DNA of 64,000 nucleotides, taken from NCBI GenBank assembly GCA_036526255.1, contig DATCYW010000008.1:23492-87491 (forward strand). The letters are read 5' to 3'. The notes under the pieces were generated by a model. That model saw nothing but the letters and a program-made list of their open reading frames with translations, ran no database searches and was not told where the DNA came from. Position numbers and translations under genes: made by a program. This DNA comes from Malonomonas sp036526255 (lineage in GTDB: Bacteria > Desulfobacterota > Desulfuromonadia > Desulfuromonadales > Geopsychrobacteraceae). Positions 44,079 to 53,266 of this stretch are shown one piece after another (within the stretch, counting starts at the first letter, position 1; every line of letters begins with the position of its first letter).

Positions 44079-44990
44079 ATGTTCGATTTTGCGCTAAACT
44101 ACCAGCACATTAGTCAGGAACGCAAGTCAGTATCCAGAGTCCTTTTAGATTTATTACCTTCGCTGGTGAGTCAATTGTCTCGTTACGTAAAAATCACAGT
44201 ATTCATAGTACTTTCATTCACTCTGCACCTGTTGCTTCTGTTTATCGAACTTCCACGCCAGCGACCGCATCAGACAGCTCAGGCCGTGGGGGTCGGGCTG
44301 GTGCAACGGTCCTTTCCGAAGTTCAATGCGAAGATGCAAAATACAGATCAGGTCGACTCATCGCCGGTTCTTCACCAATCGGAAGTGTCCCAGGTAAGTA
44401 CTAAGATTCCTGCTGTGTTAACGCCATCGGCCGTCGTAACTGAATTTGTTGCGCCGCCAGAGCGATCGGTTGCCAGGGCTGCGACGCCAGTTGTCGAAAA
44501 GGTTCCGCGAGTCAATAAGACAGAAAAAGTCGTCGAGTCAGCTCCTGAAATGCCGTTAACGAATCAATCTACTGGTCTGGGCACTGCTGCGGATTTCGCG
44601 CCACAGAAAAATTCAGTTGAGCAGGGAAATATAACCACAGCTGTTGAACTGAATGGTCATGACACAATGGTTTTTGATAGCAGTTCCGTACCTGAAACCC
44701 AGGTTTTTCGCGATGCGCTGCCGCGCTACGATCTGAACCCGCGTCCTGTCTACCCGGAAGTTTCCCGGCGGCGTGGACAGCAGGGGACAGTGCTGCTTGA
44801 GGTTGCTGTGCTGGACGATGGCTCTGTAGAAAAAGCAATTGTGACGCAGTCCTCAGGGTTTAGACTTCTTGATCGTGCGGCACTGACAGCTGTGCGTCGA
44901 TGGCGCTTTCATCCGGCGACTTCTGCCGGTCTGGTGGTTGCCAGCCGGGTGGTTGTCCCTGTTGATTTTGTTTTGCACAACGATAACTAG
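44079..44990 (+). CDS. TonB family energy transducer
   Basis: A 303-residue TonB: an N-terminal cytoplasmic stretch, one membrane helix (about 42-60) with the SxxxH signature (SFTLH), a proline- and valine-containing periplasmic linker (about 75-215), and a TonB C-terminal domain (PVYPEVSRRRGQQGTVLLEV; AALTAVRRWRFHPA). It transmits proton-motive force to outer-membrane receptors. No exbB/exbD lies in view. Only 31 bp separate its start from the divergent receptor start, so the two probably share a control region. Confidence 0.9.
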   Translation: MFDFALNYQHISQERKSVSRVLLDLLPSLVSQLSRYVKITVFIVLSFTLHLLLLFIELPRQRPHQTAQAVGVGLVQRSFPKFNAKMQNTDQVDSSPVLHQSEVSQVSTKIPAVLTPSAVVTEFVAPPERSVARAATPVVEKVPRVNKTEKVVESAPEMPLTNQSTGLGTAADFAPQKNSVEQGNITTAVELNGHDTMVFDSSSVPETQVFRDALPRYDLNPRPVYPEVSRRRGQQGTVLLEVAVLDDGSVEKAIVTQSSGFRLLDRAALTAVRRWRFHPATSAGLVVASRVVVPVDFVLHNDN

Positions 44991-45031
44991 AAATCCAAAT
45001 AACGATTTGATTTTAATTGTTTAATATTTGT

Positions 45032-45060
45032 TTGACCTGCTTCGACCAATCCCCTAAATT
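45032..45060 (+). promoter_or_regulatory. Candidate sigma70 promoter of the chemosensory cluster
   Basis: TTGACC (45032-45037) and TAAATT (45055-45060) are spaced by 17 bp, about 60 bp before the GTG start of the first receiver gene. Found by eye only. Confidence 0.45.
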
Positions 45061-45121
45061 ACGACGTAAGAATTTTTTTATTATTCCCTTCGCACAGTTT
45101 CTACTTCAGGAGTCCCTCTCT

Positions 45122-45487
45122 GTGGCCAAAATACTGATTGCTGATGACAGCGATACCGATCTGGCATATCTGCTTGAAATTTTAAGTGACCTGCCGCATC
45201 AGGTTGTCTCTGTCCGTGATGGCGCCCAGGTTGAAGAAAAAGTCAAAAATGAACGTTTTGATCTGTTTATTCTGGATGTGATCATGCCGGGGAAAAATGG
45301 TTTTCAAGTTTGCCGTGGACTGAAAAAACATCCTGCCACGGCAGCGGTTCCTGTTATCCTGACAACCTCGAAATCAGCCGACAGCGACAAATTCTGGGGG
45401 CAGAAGCAGGGGGCGGATGTCTATCTCTGCAAGCCCTATACGCCTGAACAGTTGCTCGCGGCCGTCAATACTTTTCTGAGTTGCTAA
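45122..45487 (+). CDS. Single-domain response regulator (CheY/PilH-like)
   Basis: A 121-residue receiver domain: acidic pair in IADDSD, phospho-acceptor D52 in ILDVIMPG, conserved threonine (TTSKS) and lysine (CKPYTPEQL). The start is GTG at 45122 with AGGAG upstream; the longer frame from 45017 has no ribosome site. It opens the chemosensory cluster and is probably phosphorylated by the CheA-like kinase downstream. Confidence 0.93.
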   Translation: MAKILIADDSDTDLAYLLEILSDLPHQVVSVRDGAQVEEKVKNERFDLFILDVIMPGKNGFQVCRGLKKHPATAAVPVILTTSKSADSDKFWGQKQGADVYLCKPYTPEQLLAAVNTFLSC

Positions 45488-45503
45488 ACTTTGGAGGCTT
45501 TAG

Positions 45504-46793
45504 ATGGGTACGGAAGGGCTGAAGGTACTACTGGTCGATGATTCACCGACCGTCCGGCGTTTGGGGGAATTGATTCTTTCCCAACAGGGCTACCAGGTGT
45601 TTACCGCCGAGGACGGCGAGCGTGGTCTGGCGTTGGCGCAGAGCATCAAACCGGCGGTTATTTTGGTCGATTACATCATGCCGAACATGAACGGCCACAC
45701 CTTTTGTCGACTGATCAGGCAGGACGAAGCCACCAGGGACATCCCTTTGATCCTGATCTCTTCCAAGGGGGAGTCCATCGGGCAGGCGTTTGAAGAGGAG
45801 TTTGGCATCCTGCACTATTTTTCCAAGCCTTTCGAGCCGGATGATCTGATCAGAAAGCTTGAAGAGGTTTTACGCGACGTTCAGATCGCAGAACCTTCAA
45901 CCTTGGACATGTCTACAGCTGTTATGGCGCAGGTCACACCCGGCGTTCTGCACGAAATGTTCGATAAGCTGTTGCGGCAATATTTTCAAAAAGACTTTCC
46001 GCTGCTGATGCGTAATGTCATGTCCGATATGTTTCTCGAAGCCGGTCTGTTAAAAAAAGGCGGGGTAATTTTTTCCGGATCATTAAAAGAAGTTCCGCTA
46101 CCGGATGTCGTCAATTTTGCCTACAACTCGCGTTTATCCGGTCGCCTGACTATTTTTGCCGCAGAAATTTTCGGTGAAATTTTTATCGAAAACGGCATGT
46201 TTGTCTTTGCCTCTTGCAGTACCAAAAGCACCAATCAACCCTTTTTGACCGACCTGTTGCGTCGTCAGGACCTGCTGCACGCCGATGATGAAACGATCCG
46301 GCAGGTGGTCACTGAAGCGCGGGAAAAAAATCTGCCGATCGGCAGGATGCTGGTTGCAAAAAATCTGGTCAGCGAAGAACAGCTCATGGAGGCGCTGCGG
46401 ATCCACGCTCAGGACGCATTCGGGGTGATTCTTGAAGCGAGTAGTGGCAGTTTTTTCCTCGAACGGGACGAACTGCCGGCCAACCTGCGGGATATCAGTG
46501 TACGGATTCCATTGATCAATATGCTGATGGAAGGGCTGAGTCATCTGGATGAACGCCATCTTGCGGCCAGCGAATTCAAGGATGAAAGCACTGTGCTGGT
46601 CAGGTTGATCACCAATGAAGACGCTCTGGAAACCGTTCAGTTGAAACCGCGGGAACTGGAAATTTTTGCCCTGATCGATGGGCGCAAGCCGCTGTCGCAG
46701 GTCATCGTTGAGAGTCAGTTGAACCCCCTTGAAACCAAACGGATCTGCTATGCTTTGCGCAAAGTTGGTCTGCTGCGCGTCAAGGGTTTTTAG
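45504..46793 (+). CDS. Response regulator with PATAN (DUF4388) domain
   Basis: A 429-residue protein. An N-terminal receiver (about 6-125; VDDS pocket, D56 in LVDYIMP, lysine in FSKPF) is followed by a short helical linker and a DUF4388/PATAN domain (SGSLKEVPLPDVVNFAYNSRLSG split by FGEIFIENGMFVFA), then a winged-helix-like C-terminus (EQLMEALRIHAQDAFG; LSQVIVESQLNPLE). PATAN regulators serve chemosensory and surface-motility pathways in deltaproteobacteria and cyanobacteria. It lies 16 bp after the CheY-like gene. Confidence 0.88.
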   Translation: MGTEGLKVLLVDDSPTVRRLGELILSQQGYQVFTAEDGERGLALAQSIKPAVILVDYIMPNMNGHTFCRLIRQDEATRDIPLILISSKGESIGQAFEEEFGILHYFSKPFEPDDLIRKLEEVLRDVQIAEPSTLDMSTAVMAQVTPGVLHEMFDKLLRQYFQKDFPLLMRNVMSDMFLEAGLLKKGGVIFSGSLKEVPLPDVVNFAYNSRLSGRLTIFAAEIFGEIFIENGMFVFASCSTKSTNQPFLTDLLRRQDLLHADDETIRQVVTEAREKNLPIGRMLVAKNLVSEEQLMEALRIHAQDAFGVILEASSGSFFLERDELPANLRDISVRIPLINMLMEGLSHLDERHLAASEFKDESTVLVRLITNEDALETVQLKPRELEIFALIDGRKPLSQVIVESQLNPLETKRICYALRKVGLLRVKGF

Positions 46794-46804
46794 GGAGTTT
46801 ACAG

Positions 46805-48178
46805 ATGGATATGCGGGATAAATTGTTTCCGATATTTCTCAAGGAAACGGCAAAAAACCTGAAAATTCTTCAGGATTTTCTTACGGCAGGGGGCGCTTCG
46901 TCAGGCGCTCCGGTGCCGATAGAAGATGCCTTTCGTTCCGCCCATACGCTCAAGGGCACAGCGCGACTGGTCAAGGTTGATTCTGTTTATCAGATCGGCC
47001 GGCGAATCGAAGCGCTTTTGGAGAAACATCTCACCGCAAAGACCAGGCCGACAGCGGTTGAACGTGAAGCACTTGAACTTGCCACAGGTTGGCTGAATCA
47101 TCTGCTGGTTGACCTGCAGGCCGGTCGTTCCGGTTCCTCGGCGCTGGTTGCCGATGCACTCGCTGCGCTTGATCTGGCGTCCCGGTTTCCCGGCGACACG
47201 CCGCTGGTTGAATTGCTGGACAGCGCCGCACAAAACAGAGCCCCGCAATTAAGCGATCCCTTCTCTGCCGACCCTGAGCTGCCGCTTGATGCTGAAGAGA
47301 TCATGCGCACCGCCAAAGATCCCTTTGCCGACGATCCCAGTTTTGGTTTCGGCTTTAATTTTCTGCCTGACCCGCTAGCAAATTTGTCCGAAACCGTTTC
47401 ACCGGCGCAAGCTGCTCCACTTGTCTCTGTTGCGGATTCCGATGTCGCAAGTGAGCAACAGCCAGAACCCGTTGTCGCTGATCCTGCTGCGGTTCCGTTT
47501 GATCCCTTTGCCGACGATTTGTCGTTTCTCGAAACAGAAGAGTCTCTGCCGCGGACAAAGACAGAGAACGCAGAGGTTTTCTCTGTGGCCTCTTCGGTAG
47601 ATGATCCTCCTGCGGAAGAGTTGGTTGAGTCTCCGCCAGCGTTACCAAAACCACCAGCTGCATTGCCGGTCGATCCATTTGCTGACGATGATTTTCTGGA
47701 TGATGATTCAGCCGTTCTGGCACCGGCGGACAGTCTTCCTGTGGCTGAAGAAGCAACACCAGCCCAGGTCAAAGGGATTGCGGACTGGTTATTGTTGCCG
47801 GATGACGCTACGATGCCAGAGCATCTTTATGTCTGCTGCAGTTTTGAACTTTCTGGTCGCAAATATTATCTGCCGATAGACGATGTTCTAGAAATTGCCG
47901 ATATGCCGCCGCTACTGTCATTGCCGCTGGCGCCCGCGCCGGTCTACGGTCTGGTCAATCTTCGCGGCCAGGTCCTGCCGGTTATCGATCTTTCCAGTCT
48001 CAACCAGCAGTCAGCGACCTCGGCAGCTGTCCGTCGCCTGGTTGTTGTCGAGCATCAACAGGAGAAACTGGCATTTCTGGCGGATGGCATCCCATATCTT
48101 TCTGAAGATTTTGTCGGCGAAAAAATCGACCTGCCGACATTTATCCAGAGCCATAAGTTAAAAGGGGTCGAAGAGTGA
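46805..48178 (+). CDS. Hpt-linker-CheW fusion protein
   Basis: A 457-residue protein. The N-terminal Hpt domain has its phospho-histidine at H47 (AHTLKGTA). A long acidic, proline/alanine-rich linker (about 130-330) holds three exact DPFADD motifs and one degenerate copy. The C-terminal CheW domain (about 340-450; YLPIDDVLEIADMPPLLSLP, GLVNLRGQVLPVIDLS) couples receptors to CheA. GGGAG precedes the ATG. The last codons overlap the CheA start (GTGA). It probably adds a second phosphotransfer site to the array. Confidence 0.9.
   Translation: MDMRDKLFPIFLKETAKNLKILQDFLTAGGASSGAPVPIEDAFRSAHTLKGTARLVKVDSVYQIGRRIEALLEKHLTAKTRPTAVEREALELATGWLNHLLVDLQAGRSGSSALVADALAALDLASRFPGDTPLVELLDSAAQNRAPQLSDPFSADPELPLDAEEIMRTAKDPFADDPSFGFGFNFLPDPLANLSETVSPAQAAPLVSVADSDVASEQQPEPVVADPAAVPFDPFADDLSFLETEESLPRTKTENAEVFSVASSVDDPPAEELVESPPALPKPPAALPVDPFADDDFLDDDSAVLAPADSLPVAEEATPAQVKGIADWLLLPDDATMPEHLYVCCSFELSGRKYYLPIDDVLEIADMPPLLSLPLAPAPVYGLVNLRGQVLPVIDLSSLNQQSATSAAVRRLVVVEHQQEKLAFLADGIPYLSEDFVGEKIDLPTFIQSHKLKGVEE
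47255..47689 (+). repeat. Four DPF(A/S)(D/A)D-type linear motifs in the Hpt-CheW linker
   Basis: Codons for DPFSAD (from 47255), DPFADD (47318-47335), DPFADD (47501-47518) and DPFADD (47672-47689) recur inside an otherwise low-complexity acidic linker. The third exact copy differs in synonymous codons from the first two, so the peptide rather than the DNA seems conserved. Confidence 0.8.
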
Positions 48179-50469
48179 GCATTTACGATAATGTCTTCGG
48201 CTTTTTTGTCGAAGAGGCCGGCGAGCATTTACGCGTTCTTGAAGGGGGATTGCTGCAGCTGGAAAAAGACCCTTCGGCGGCGGCCGAACTGATAGAGCCG
48301 TTATTTCGTGCTGCTCACACCTTAAAAGGGTCAGCCAATCTGATGACGATCACCGATGTCGGCGCGGTCGCACACCGGATCGAAGATTTGCTCGAAGATC
48401 TCCGCACTGGCGTCGGTACCTTGCGGCCGGCTCAGGTTGATGCGATGTTGTTTGCCCTTGATCAGATGCGTGAGTTGATCGAATTTCGCAAGCAGGGGGA
48501 GGTCGCCCCTGAAAGGTTGGTAACAGAGACGCTGCGCCGGCTAGCCGAAGCCGAAACACCGTCCGCAGAAGCGGAGGCCGGTGATGCAGATGTCGTAGCT
48601 ACCGCCGAGGCCGACGAGCCCGAAACTGCGACAGCGTTAATGCGAAATCGCGCTGAAGAGGCTGCTCGCGAACGGCGCAGTCCCGGTCGTCGGTTGGAAG
48701 AAGCGGGTGTCGTTCGGGTCGGCATGGAGAAGATCGAATCGCTGATGGGGCTGGTCGGTGAATTCACCGTCACCAAAAATCATCTGCTGAGTCGTCTGCC
48801 GGTGATGGAGCAGATGCGTAGCGAAGTTGATTTTGCCGGCAAGCGGCTGCTCAAAGAAGTGAGCGGTTTTGCCGAGCGCTACGATTATTCGCTGCCGGTG
48901 CAGAGCGCGCTTTCCGGTGACGAGTCTTTTAACGAACTGGAATTTGACCGTTACGATGAATTGAATCTTTTTTCCCGTAAATTGCGTGAAATTACCAACG
49001 ATATCGATGCCGCTCTGAAAGAGATGGCCGGATTTTATAAGGGGTTCTCTCGGGATGTCCAAACCTTGGATCGGATGACCGATGAGATGAAAGAGCAAAT
49101 CTCTGCCGCCCGTACCGTGCCGGCCGGACAGCTATTTCAACGCTTCAGCCGGATGGTTCGGGATATGTCCCAGGACCTGGGCAAGCCAGTGGAGTTTTTA
49201 ATTGCCGGCGGTGAAACGCCGATCGACCGGGTCATTTATGATGGGTTGTACGATCCTTTGTTGCACATTGTTCGCAATGCCTTTGCCCACGGGATTGAGC
49301 CGATTGATGAGCGGCTGGCCGCCGATAAACCGGCCACGGCCAAAATCCTGCTGAAGGCCGAGCGGCGAGGCAATACGGTTGAAATCACAGTCCAGGATGA
49401 TGGTCGCGGGATTGATCTGCAGCGGGTGCGGGCGCGCGGCATTGAAAAAGGCTTTTTTGCCGCCAGCGATCCGACCTCGGATCAGGAATTGATTCAGTTG
49501 ATCTTCCGCCCTGGATTCAGCACCACGCTTGCCGCAGACAGCCAGTCTGGCCGCGGGGTTGGAATGAACGTGGTCATGGACCGCCTGGCCGGTCTCAACG
49601 GCACCATCGACGTTGACACCGAATCCGGACAGGGGACCAGTTTTCGCCTGCGTTTACCGCTGTCACTGGTGATCGTTAATATCATTCAGTTCAGCTGCGC
49701 CGGGCAGCAGCTGGTCATCCCTTCGGCGCTGGTTGAAGAGATTGTCGATCTTGAATACGCGCAAAGAACCTCAGCTGTTTATGAGTCGCATAAGTCTCTG
49801 CAGCGGATCGATTTGGCGGAGCTGCTCAAACTTACCGCAACGCAGAGCACGCCTGCCTACGGTATTGTCACTCAGTCAGAGGGGACGCCGGTGATGCTGC
49901 TGGTCGATGCCATGCTGGGGCAGGAGGACACAGTCATCAAGCCGTTTGGCGCCTTTCTGCAGGAACTGCCCTATATCTCCGGTTCCAGTCTGGCGGGTGA
50001 TGGGACCATGCGTTTGGTGATTAACCCGGCACGCATGAAACGCCATAAATCGGTTGCGGTGACCGAGGCCGCGGTTGCCTCGTCTCTGCCGTCTGCCAAT
50101 ACGCCGGTTGCCAAGGTGTTGCTGGTCGATGATTCCCTCAGTGTGCGTAAGTTTGCCAGTCTGTTATTAAGTGGGCGTGGCTATGAGGTGGTCACTGCGA
50201 TCAATGGTGATGATGCCCTTGCCAAACTGCAGACCGAAGCGATTTTTTCGATTATCACCGATCTGGAAATGCCGGGGATGCATGGTTATGAATTGTTGCG
50301 TGAACTGAAAAACAGTGACTATCGGCATATCCCGGTTGCGGTGTTGACGTCGCGGGCCGGGGAGCAACACCGCAGGGAGGCTTTTGCCTTGGGTGCGACG
50401 GATTATCTGGTCAAGCCTTTTGACGAAGATGGGCTGCTGGCGGTGGTGAATCGGCATCGTCAGCTTTAA
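48175..50469 (+). CDS. CheA-like hybrid histidine kinase with C-terminal receiver
   Basis: A 764-residue chemosensory kinase: Hpt domain with H48 (AAHTLKGSANLM), an alanine/glutamate-rich linker in place of a P2 domain, the P3 dimerisation region, HATPase_c (HIVRNAFAHGIEP, DDGRGIDL, GRGVGMNVV), a CheW-like regulatory domain and a receiver with its acceptor near 696 (ITDLEMPGMHG). The GTG start overlaps the Hpt-CheW gene by four bases. Domain order matches pilus- or alternative-function-type CheA proteins more than flagellar ones. The receiver may act as an internal phosphate sink. Confidence 0.95.
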   Translation: MSIYDNVFGFFVEEAGEHLRVLEGGLLQLEKDPSAAAELIEPLFRAAHTLKGSANLMTITDVGAVAHRIEDLLEDLRTGVGTLRPAQVDAMLFALDQMRELIEFRKQGEVAPERLVTETLRRLAEAETPSAEAEAGDADVVATAEADEPETATALMRNRAEEAARERRSPGRRLEEAGVVRVGMEKIESLMGLVGEFTVTKNHLLSRLPVMEQMRSEVDFAGKRLLKEVSGFAERYDYSLPVQSALSGDESFNELEFDRYDELNLFSRKLREITNDIDAALKEMAGFYKGFSRDVQTLDRMTDEMKEQISAARTVPAGQLFQRFSRMVRDMSQDLGKPVEFLIAGGETPIDRVIYDGLYDPLLHIVRNAFAHGIEPIDERLAADKPATAKILLKAERRGNTVEITVQDDGRGIDLQRVRARGIEKGFFAASDPTSDQELIQLIFRPGFSTTLAADSQSGRGVGMNVVMDRLAGLNGTIDVDTESGQGTSFRLRLPLSLVIVNIIQFSCAGQQLVIPSALVEEIVDLEYAQRTSAVYESHKSLQRIDLAELLKLTATQSTPAYGIVTQSEGTPVMLLVDAMLGQEDTVIKPFGAFLQELPYISGSSLAGDGTMRLVINPARMKRHKSVAVTEAAVASSLPSANTPVAKVLLVDDSLSVRKFASLLLSGRGYEVVTAINGDDALAKLQTEAIFSIITDLEMPGMHGYELLRELKNSDYRHIPVAVLTSRAGEQHRREAFALGATDYLVKPFDEDGLLAVVNRHRQL

Positions 50470-50485
50470 GCGTTTAACAGTATCG

Positions 50486-50530
50486 AAACAACGAAGGCGG
50501 GCCGCTTTGCAGGGTCCGCCTTCGTTGTTT
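50486..50530. terminator. Bidirectional intrinsic terminator
   Basis: A 15-bp perfect stem (50486-50500 with 50516-50530) with a 15-base loop lies between the convergent CheA and MCP genes, with T runs at both ends. Confidence 0.9.
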
Positions 50531-50568
50531 CTTTGTCATCCGGATCAGAGATCCGATCTGATCTTTTC

Positions 50569-52467
50569 TTAAGTATCCAGCGAAAGAAACGTCTCTTCGA
50601 CAATGTCTGTCGTTTGATTCTGATCGGTTAGCTCATCTGGGTTCAAGCGGAACTGGGCGAGCGACTGCAGCAGCGACTCGGAGACGCCGTTCAGACCTTC
50701 GGAGATCTGCGCTGATTCGGTAATCAGCGCAGAAGTTCGGGCAGTAATTTCGGCCATGTTGCGGATAGTGGCAACCATGCCGTCGGAGATCTGCTGCTGC
50801 TCCTGAGACAGGCTGGTGATTTCGGTGACCACTCGTTTCGATTCGCCGGTGGCCTGATTGATGGCTGTCAGCGCTTCGCCAGTATCCTGAGCGATGCGGG
50901 TCTGTTCTTCAACCGTACTGGTCTCTTCTTCCAGCGCCATCGTGACGTCGTTTGCTTCTGATTGAATGGCCTTAACGATGCCACCGATCTGTTTGGTCGC
51001 TTCAGATGCTTCATCGGCCAAGCGCTTTATTTCTGCAGAAATAACCAGAAAGCCGCGCCCTTGCTCGCCGGCGCGGGATGCTTCTATGGAGGCGTTCATT
51101 GCCAGAATTGTGGTTCTGGTCGCCACGTCGGTAATCAACTGGGAGATGGTGCCGATTTCCAACAGGCGCTCGGAGAGTGACTTCATCTTCTTGTTGATGA
51201 CCTGTACTGTAACGCGGATCAGCTGCATCCCTTCGATACTGCGATTGACCTGTTCGTTGCCCCGTGCCGTCGCGGTGTCTACTTTGGTTGCTGCCTCAAG
51301 AGCCAGAGCGGCTTTTTCAGCGATCTGTCCAGCGGATTCGGCAGTGTTCTCGGCAGCGTCGGTGGCATCGGTAACATGGTGCAGCTGATCATCGGCACCC
51401 TCTTTCATCTGCTGGAAGATTTCCAAGAGGTGGCGAGATTCTTCACCTACCTCTTCAGCGTTGATGCTGGTGTCGGTGAGCAGGTCAGCAAGACTTTCGA
51501 TCATCAGGTTATAGGCATCAGCGATCGAGCCAAAGGCATCTTCGGTTACCGGTGCCCGCAAGGTCAGGTCGCCGTCGGCAGCTTCACTGACGACTTCAAG
51601 AAAATTGATAACATTCTCTTCTGTTTTGCGGCGCTGCTCATCGGTTTTGATATAGCCCTTGATCCGGTCAATCGTCTCGTTGAAGATTCGGGCGATTTCA
51701 GCGAACTCATCTTTTGACGATGCAGAAACAACCACAATCTCCCCCTGGCCAACGGTCTCGATCCCTTTCATCAGTTGATTGAGCGGGGTACTGATCCGGT
51801 TGGAAACAAAGAGCCCGGCGATAACTCCGAACAGGATCATGCCGAGGCTCATAAACGTCAGGGTGGTAATCATTTCGGATTCAAAAGCGATCGAGTCCTG
51901 ACGTTGCTGGTGCATGGCCTGGCCTAGATAGGAGACAAGTTTGCCAATGCTGTCCTCAAGCTGATGGACCTCCGCTTTATAATTTGCGTAGGGCTTCTCA
52001 GATTCAAGAAAGGTTTTACCGCCCATCATCTCTTTATTCAATGGGATCAGTGCGTTAAAGGTTCTGCTGTGAGCTTCCCGGACGCTGTTGATCAGTGCCT
52101 GACGAGCTTTTCTGGCCTCTGCAGTGTCATGTTCGGCTGGCTGGAACTTATTAAGCAGCGGGGTGATGCTCTGAAAGGTCTCCAGCCACTGCTCACTGTA
52201 GCCGACCTGCTTTTTTTTGTAGGCCGGATTGTCGCCAAGGCTTGAGAAAAGAAAAAATTCTTTTTCGTAACGTCTCGATTTTGCTGTCAGCGCATCGATT
52301 TTGTGGGCAGCTTCCAGATCGGGCAGAAGGTGGGTCTGATACTGTTCCAGGGCTTTTGAAAGGCCAAAGAAGGAGACCGCACCGACAGCGATGGAAACGC
52401 CGACCAGCAACATAACCATCGCCAACAGTTTTGTTCTGATTCTCAGTCCCTGGGTTTTTGTTGCCAT
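50569..52467 (-). CDS. Methyl-accepting chemotaxis protein
   Basis: A 632-residue receptor: membrane helix (about 11-33), a ~170-residue periplasmic helical-bundle sensor, a second helix (about 205-227), HAMP (NRISTPLNQLMKGIETV) with a second HAMP-like segment (about 280-340), and an MCP signalling domain whose hairpin tip reads LAMNASIEASRAGEQGRGF. It senses a periplasmic ligand and controls CheA. GGGAG precedes the ATG. It faces the CheA cluster across a shared terminator and is the obvious candidate receptor for it. Confidence 0.95.
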   Translation of the reverse strand: MATKTQGLRIRTKLLAMVMLLVGVSIAVGAVSFFGLSKALEQYQTHLLPDLEAAHKIDALTAKSRRYEKEFFLFSSLGDNPAYKKKQVGYSEQWLETFQSITPLLNKFQPAEHDTAEARKARQALINSVREAHSRTFNALIPLNKEMMGGKTFLESEKPYANYKAEVHQLEDSIGKLVSYLGQAMHQQRQDSIAFESEMITTLTFMSLGMILFGVIAGLFVSNRISTPLNQLMKGIETVGQGEIVVVSASSKDEFAEIARIFNETIDRIKGYIKTDEQRRKTEENVINFLEVVSEAADGDLTLRAPVTEDAFGSIADAYNLMIESLADLLTDTSINAEEVGEESRHLLEIFQQMKEGADDQLHHVTDATDAAENTAESAGQIAEKAALALEAATKVDTATARGNEQVNRSIEGMQLIRVTVQVINKKMKSLSERLLEIGTISQLITDVATRTTILAMNASIEASRAGEQGRGFLVISAEIKRLADEASEATKQIGGIVKAIQSEANDVTMALEEETSTVEEQTRIAQDTGEALTAINQATGESKRVVTEITSLSQEQQQISDGMVATIRNMAEITARTSALITESAQISEGLNGVSESLLQSLAQFRLNPDELTDQNQTTDIVEETFLSLDT

Positions 52468-52789
52468 GTTTTCATCTCCCGCAAGCTATTAGTAACAGGT
52501 CGCTGTGTTTTAGATTTTTCCAATACTAGTTATTCGTTTGGCAAATTTCAATGTTTTAATCAGAATCTGATTGGTTTGTCGTCAGATAATTTGCCTGGCA
52601 AAATGCTCAAATATGCTTTTAATGCTATTGATTGTGCATGCGAGGCAGAAGTTTTCAGCACTGCCAGAGGCTAAGGCCCGCCGGTTTTAAACTGCTGGCG
52701 TTTTTGTTTGCAAAACTTTTTCGTGCGTGATAGAAACTCAGCCTGCCGTTGGGGGCCGTGCCTGAAGCGATGCGGTTCCTGGTGGGTAC
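52468..52789. other. Intergenic region between MCP and tRNA-Arg
   Basis: 322 bp without a convincing reading frame. It contains the MCP leader, an imperfectly placed inverted repeat (AATCAG 52558-52563 with CTGATT 52567-52572), two small hairpins (52644-52665 and 52679-52700) followed by a T run, and a candidate tRNA promoter. Confidence 0.5.
52708..52736 (+). promoter_or_regulatory. Candidate promoter for the tRNA-Arg/His/Leu cluster
   Basis: TTGCAA (52708-52713) and TAGAAA (52731-52736) are 17 bp apart and lie about 55 bp before tRNA-Arg. Each hexamer matches four of six consensus bases. Found by eye. Confidence 0.35.
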
Positions 52790-52866
<77 letters not shown>

Positions 52867-52919
52867 TTTTTAATTTGACAAGTTGTAGGCCATTTCCGTA
52901 ATATGGCCAAGTTTTTCTG

Positions 52920-52995
52920 GTGGGTGTAGCTCAGTTGGTAGAGTGCCAGATTGTGACTCTGGTTGTCGAGGGTTCGAGCCCCTTCACTCACCCCA
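52920..52995 (+). tRNA. tRNA-His (anticodon GTG)
   Basis: Acceptor GTGGGTG/CACTCAC with one G:U pair, D-arm AGCTCAGTTGGTAGAG, anticodon loop TTGTGAC and an encoded CCA. The G at 52919 is the extra G(-1) that pairs with discriminator C, the hallmark of tRNA-His. Confidence 0.96.
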
Positions 52996-53085
52996 TTAAA
53001 CATACAATGCTCACCTTCCACACTCAGTTAGCCCGTCAGACCGGGTGGGTATGGGAGGTGAGTATTTTAATTTCAGGATTTTACT

Positions 53086-53170
<85 letters not shown>

Positions 53171-53266
53171 GACGCTCATCGTTTCTTGCGAAACGACTTC
53201 AGATATTTCGAAACTGGCCCATCTGTTATGCTGCGGGCTGAAAATTACCGGTTCAGGAAGGAAAAA

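Noticed and set aside
47098..47772. Serine/glycine-rich antisense frame opposite the Hpt-CheW linker
   Set aside because: Low-complexity complement of an acidic alanine-rich linker; no start signal.
48541..48700. Alanine/glutamate-rich stretch in CheA as a possible new domain
   Set aside because: Low-complexity linker typical of CheA proteins lacking a P2 domain.
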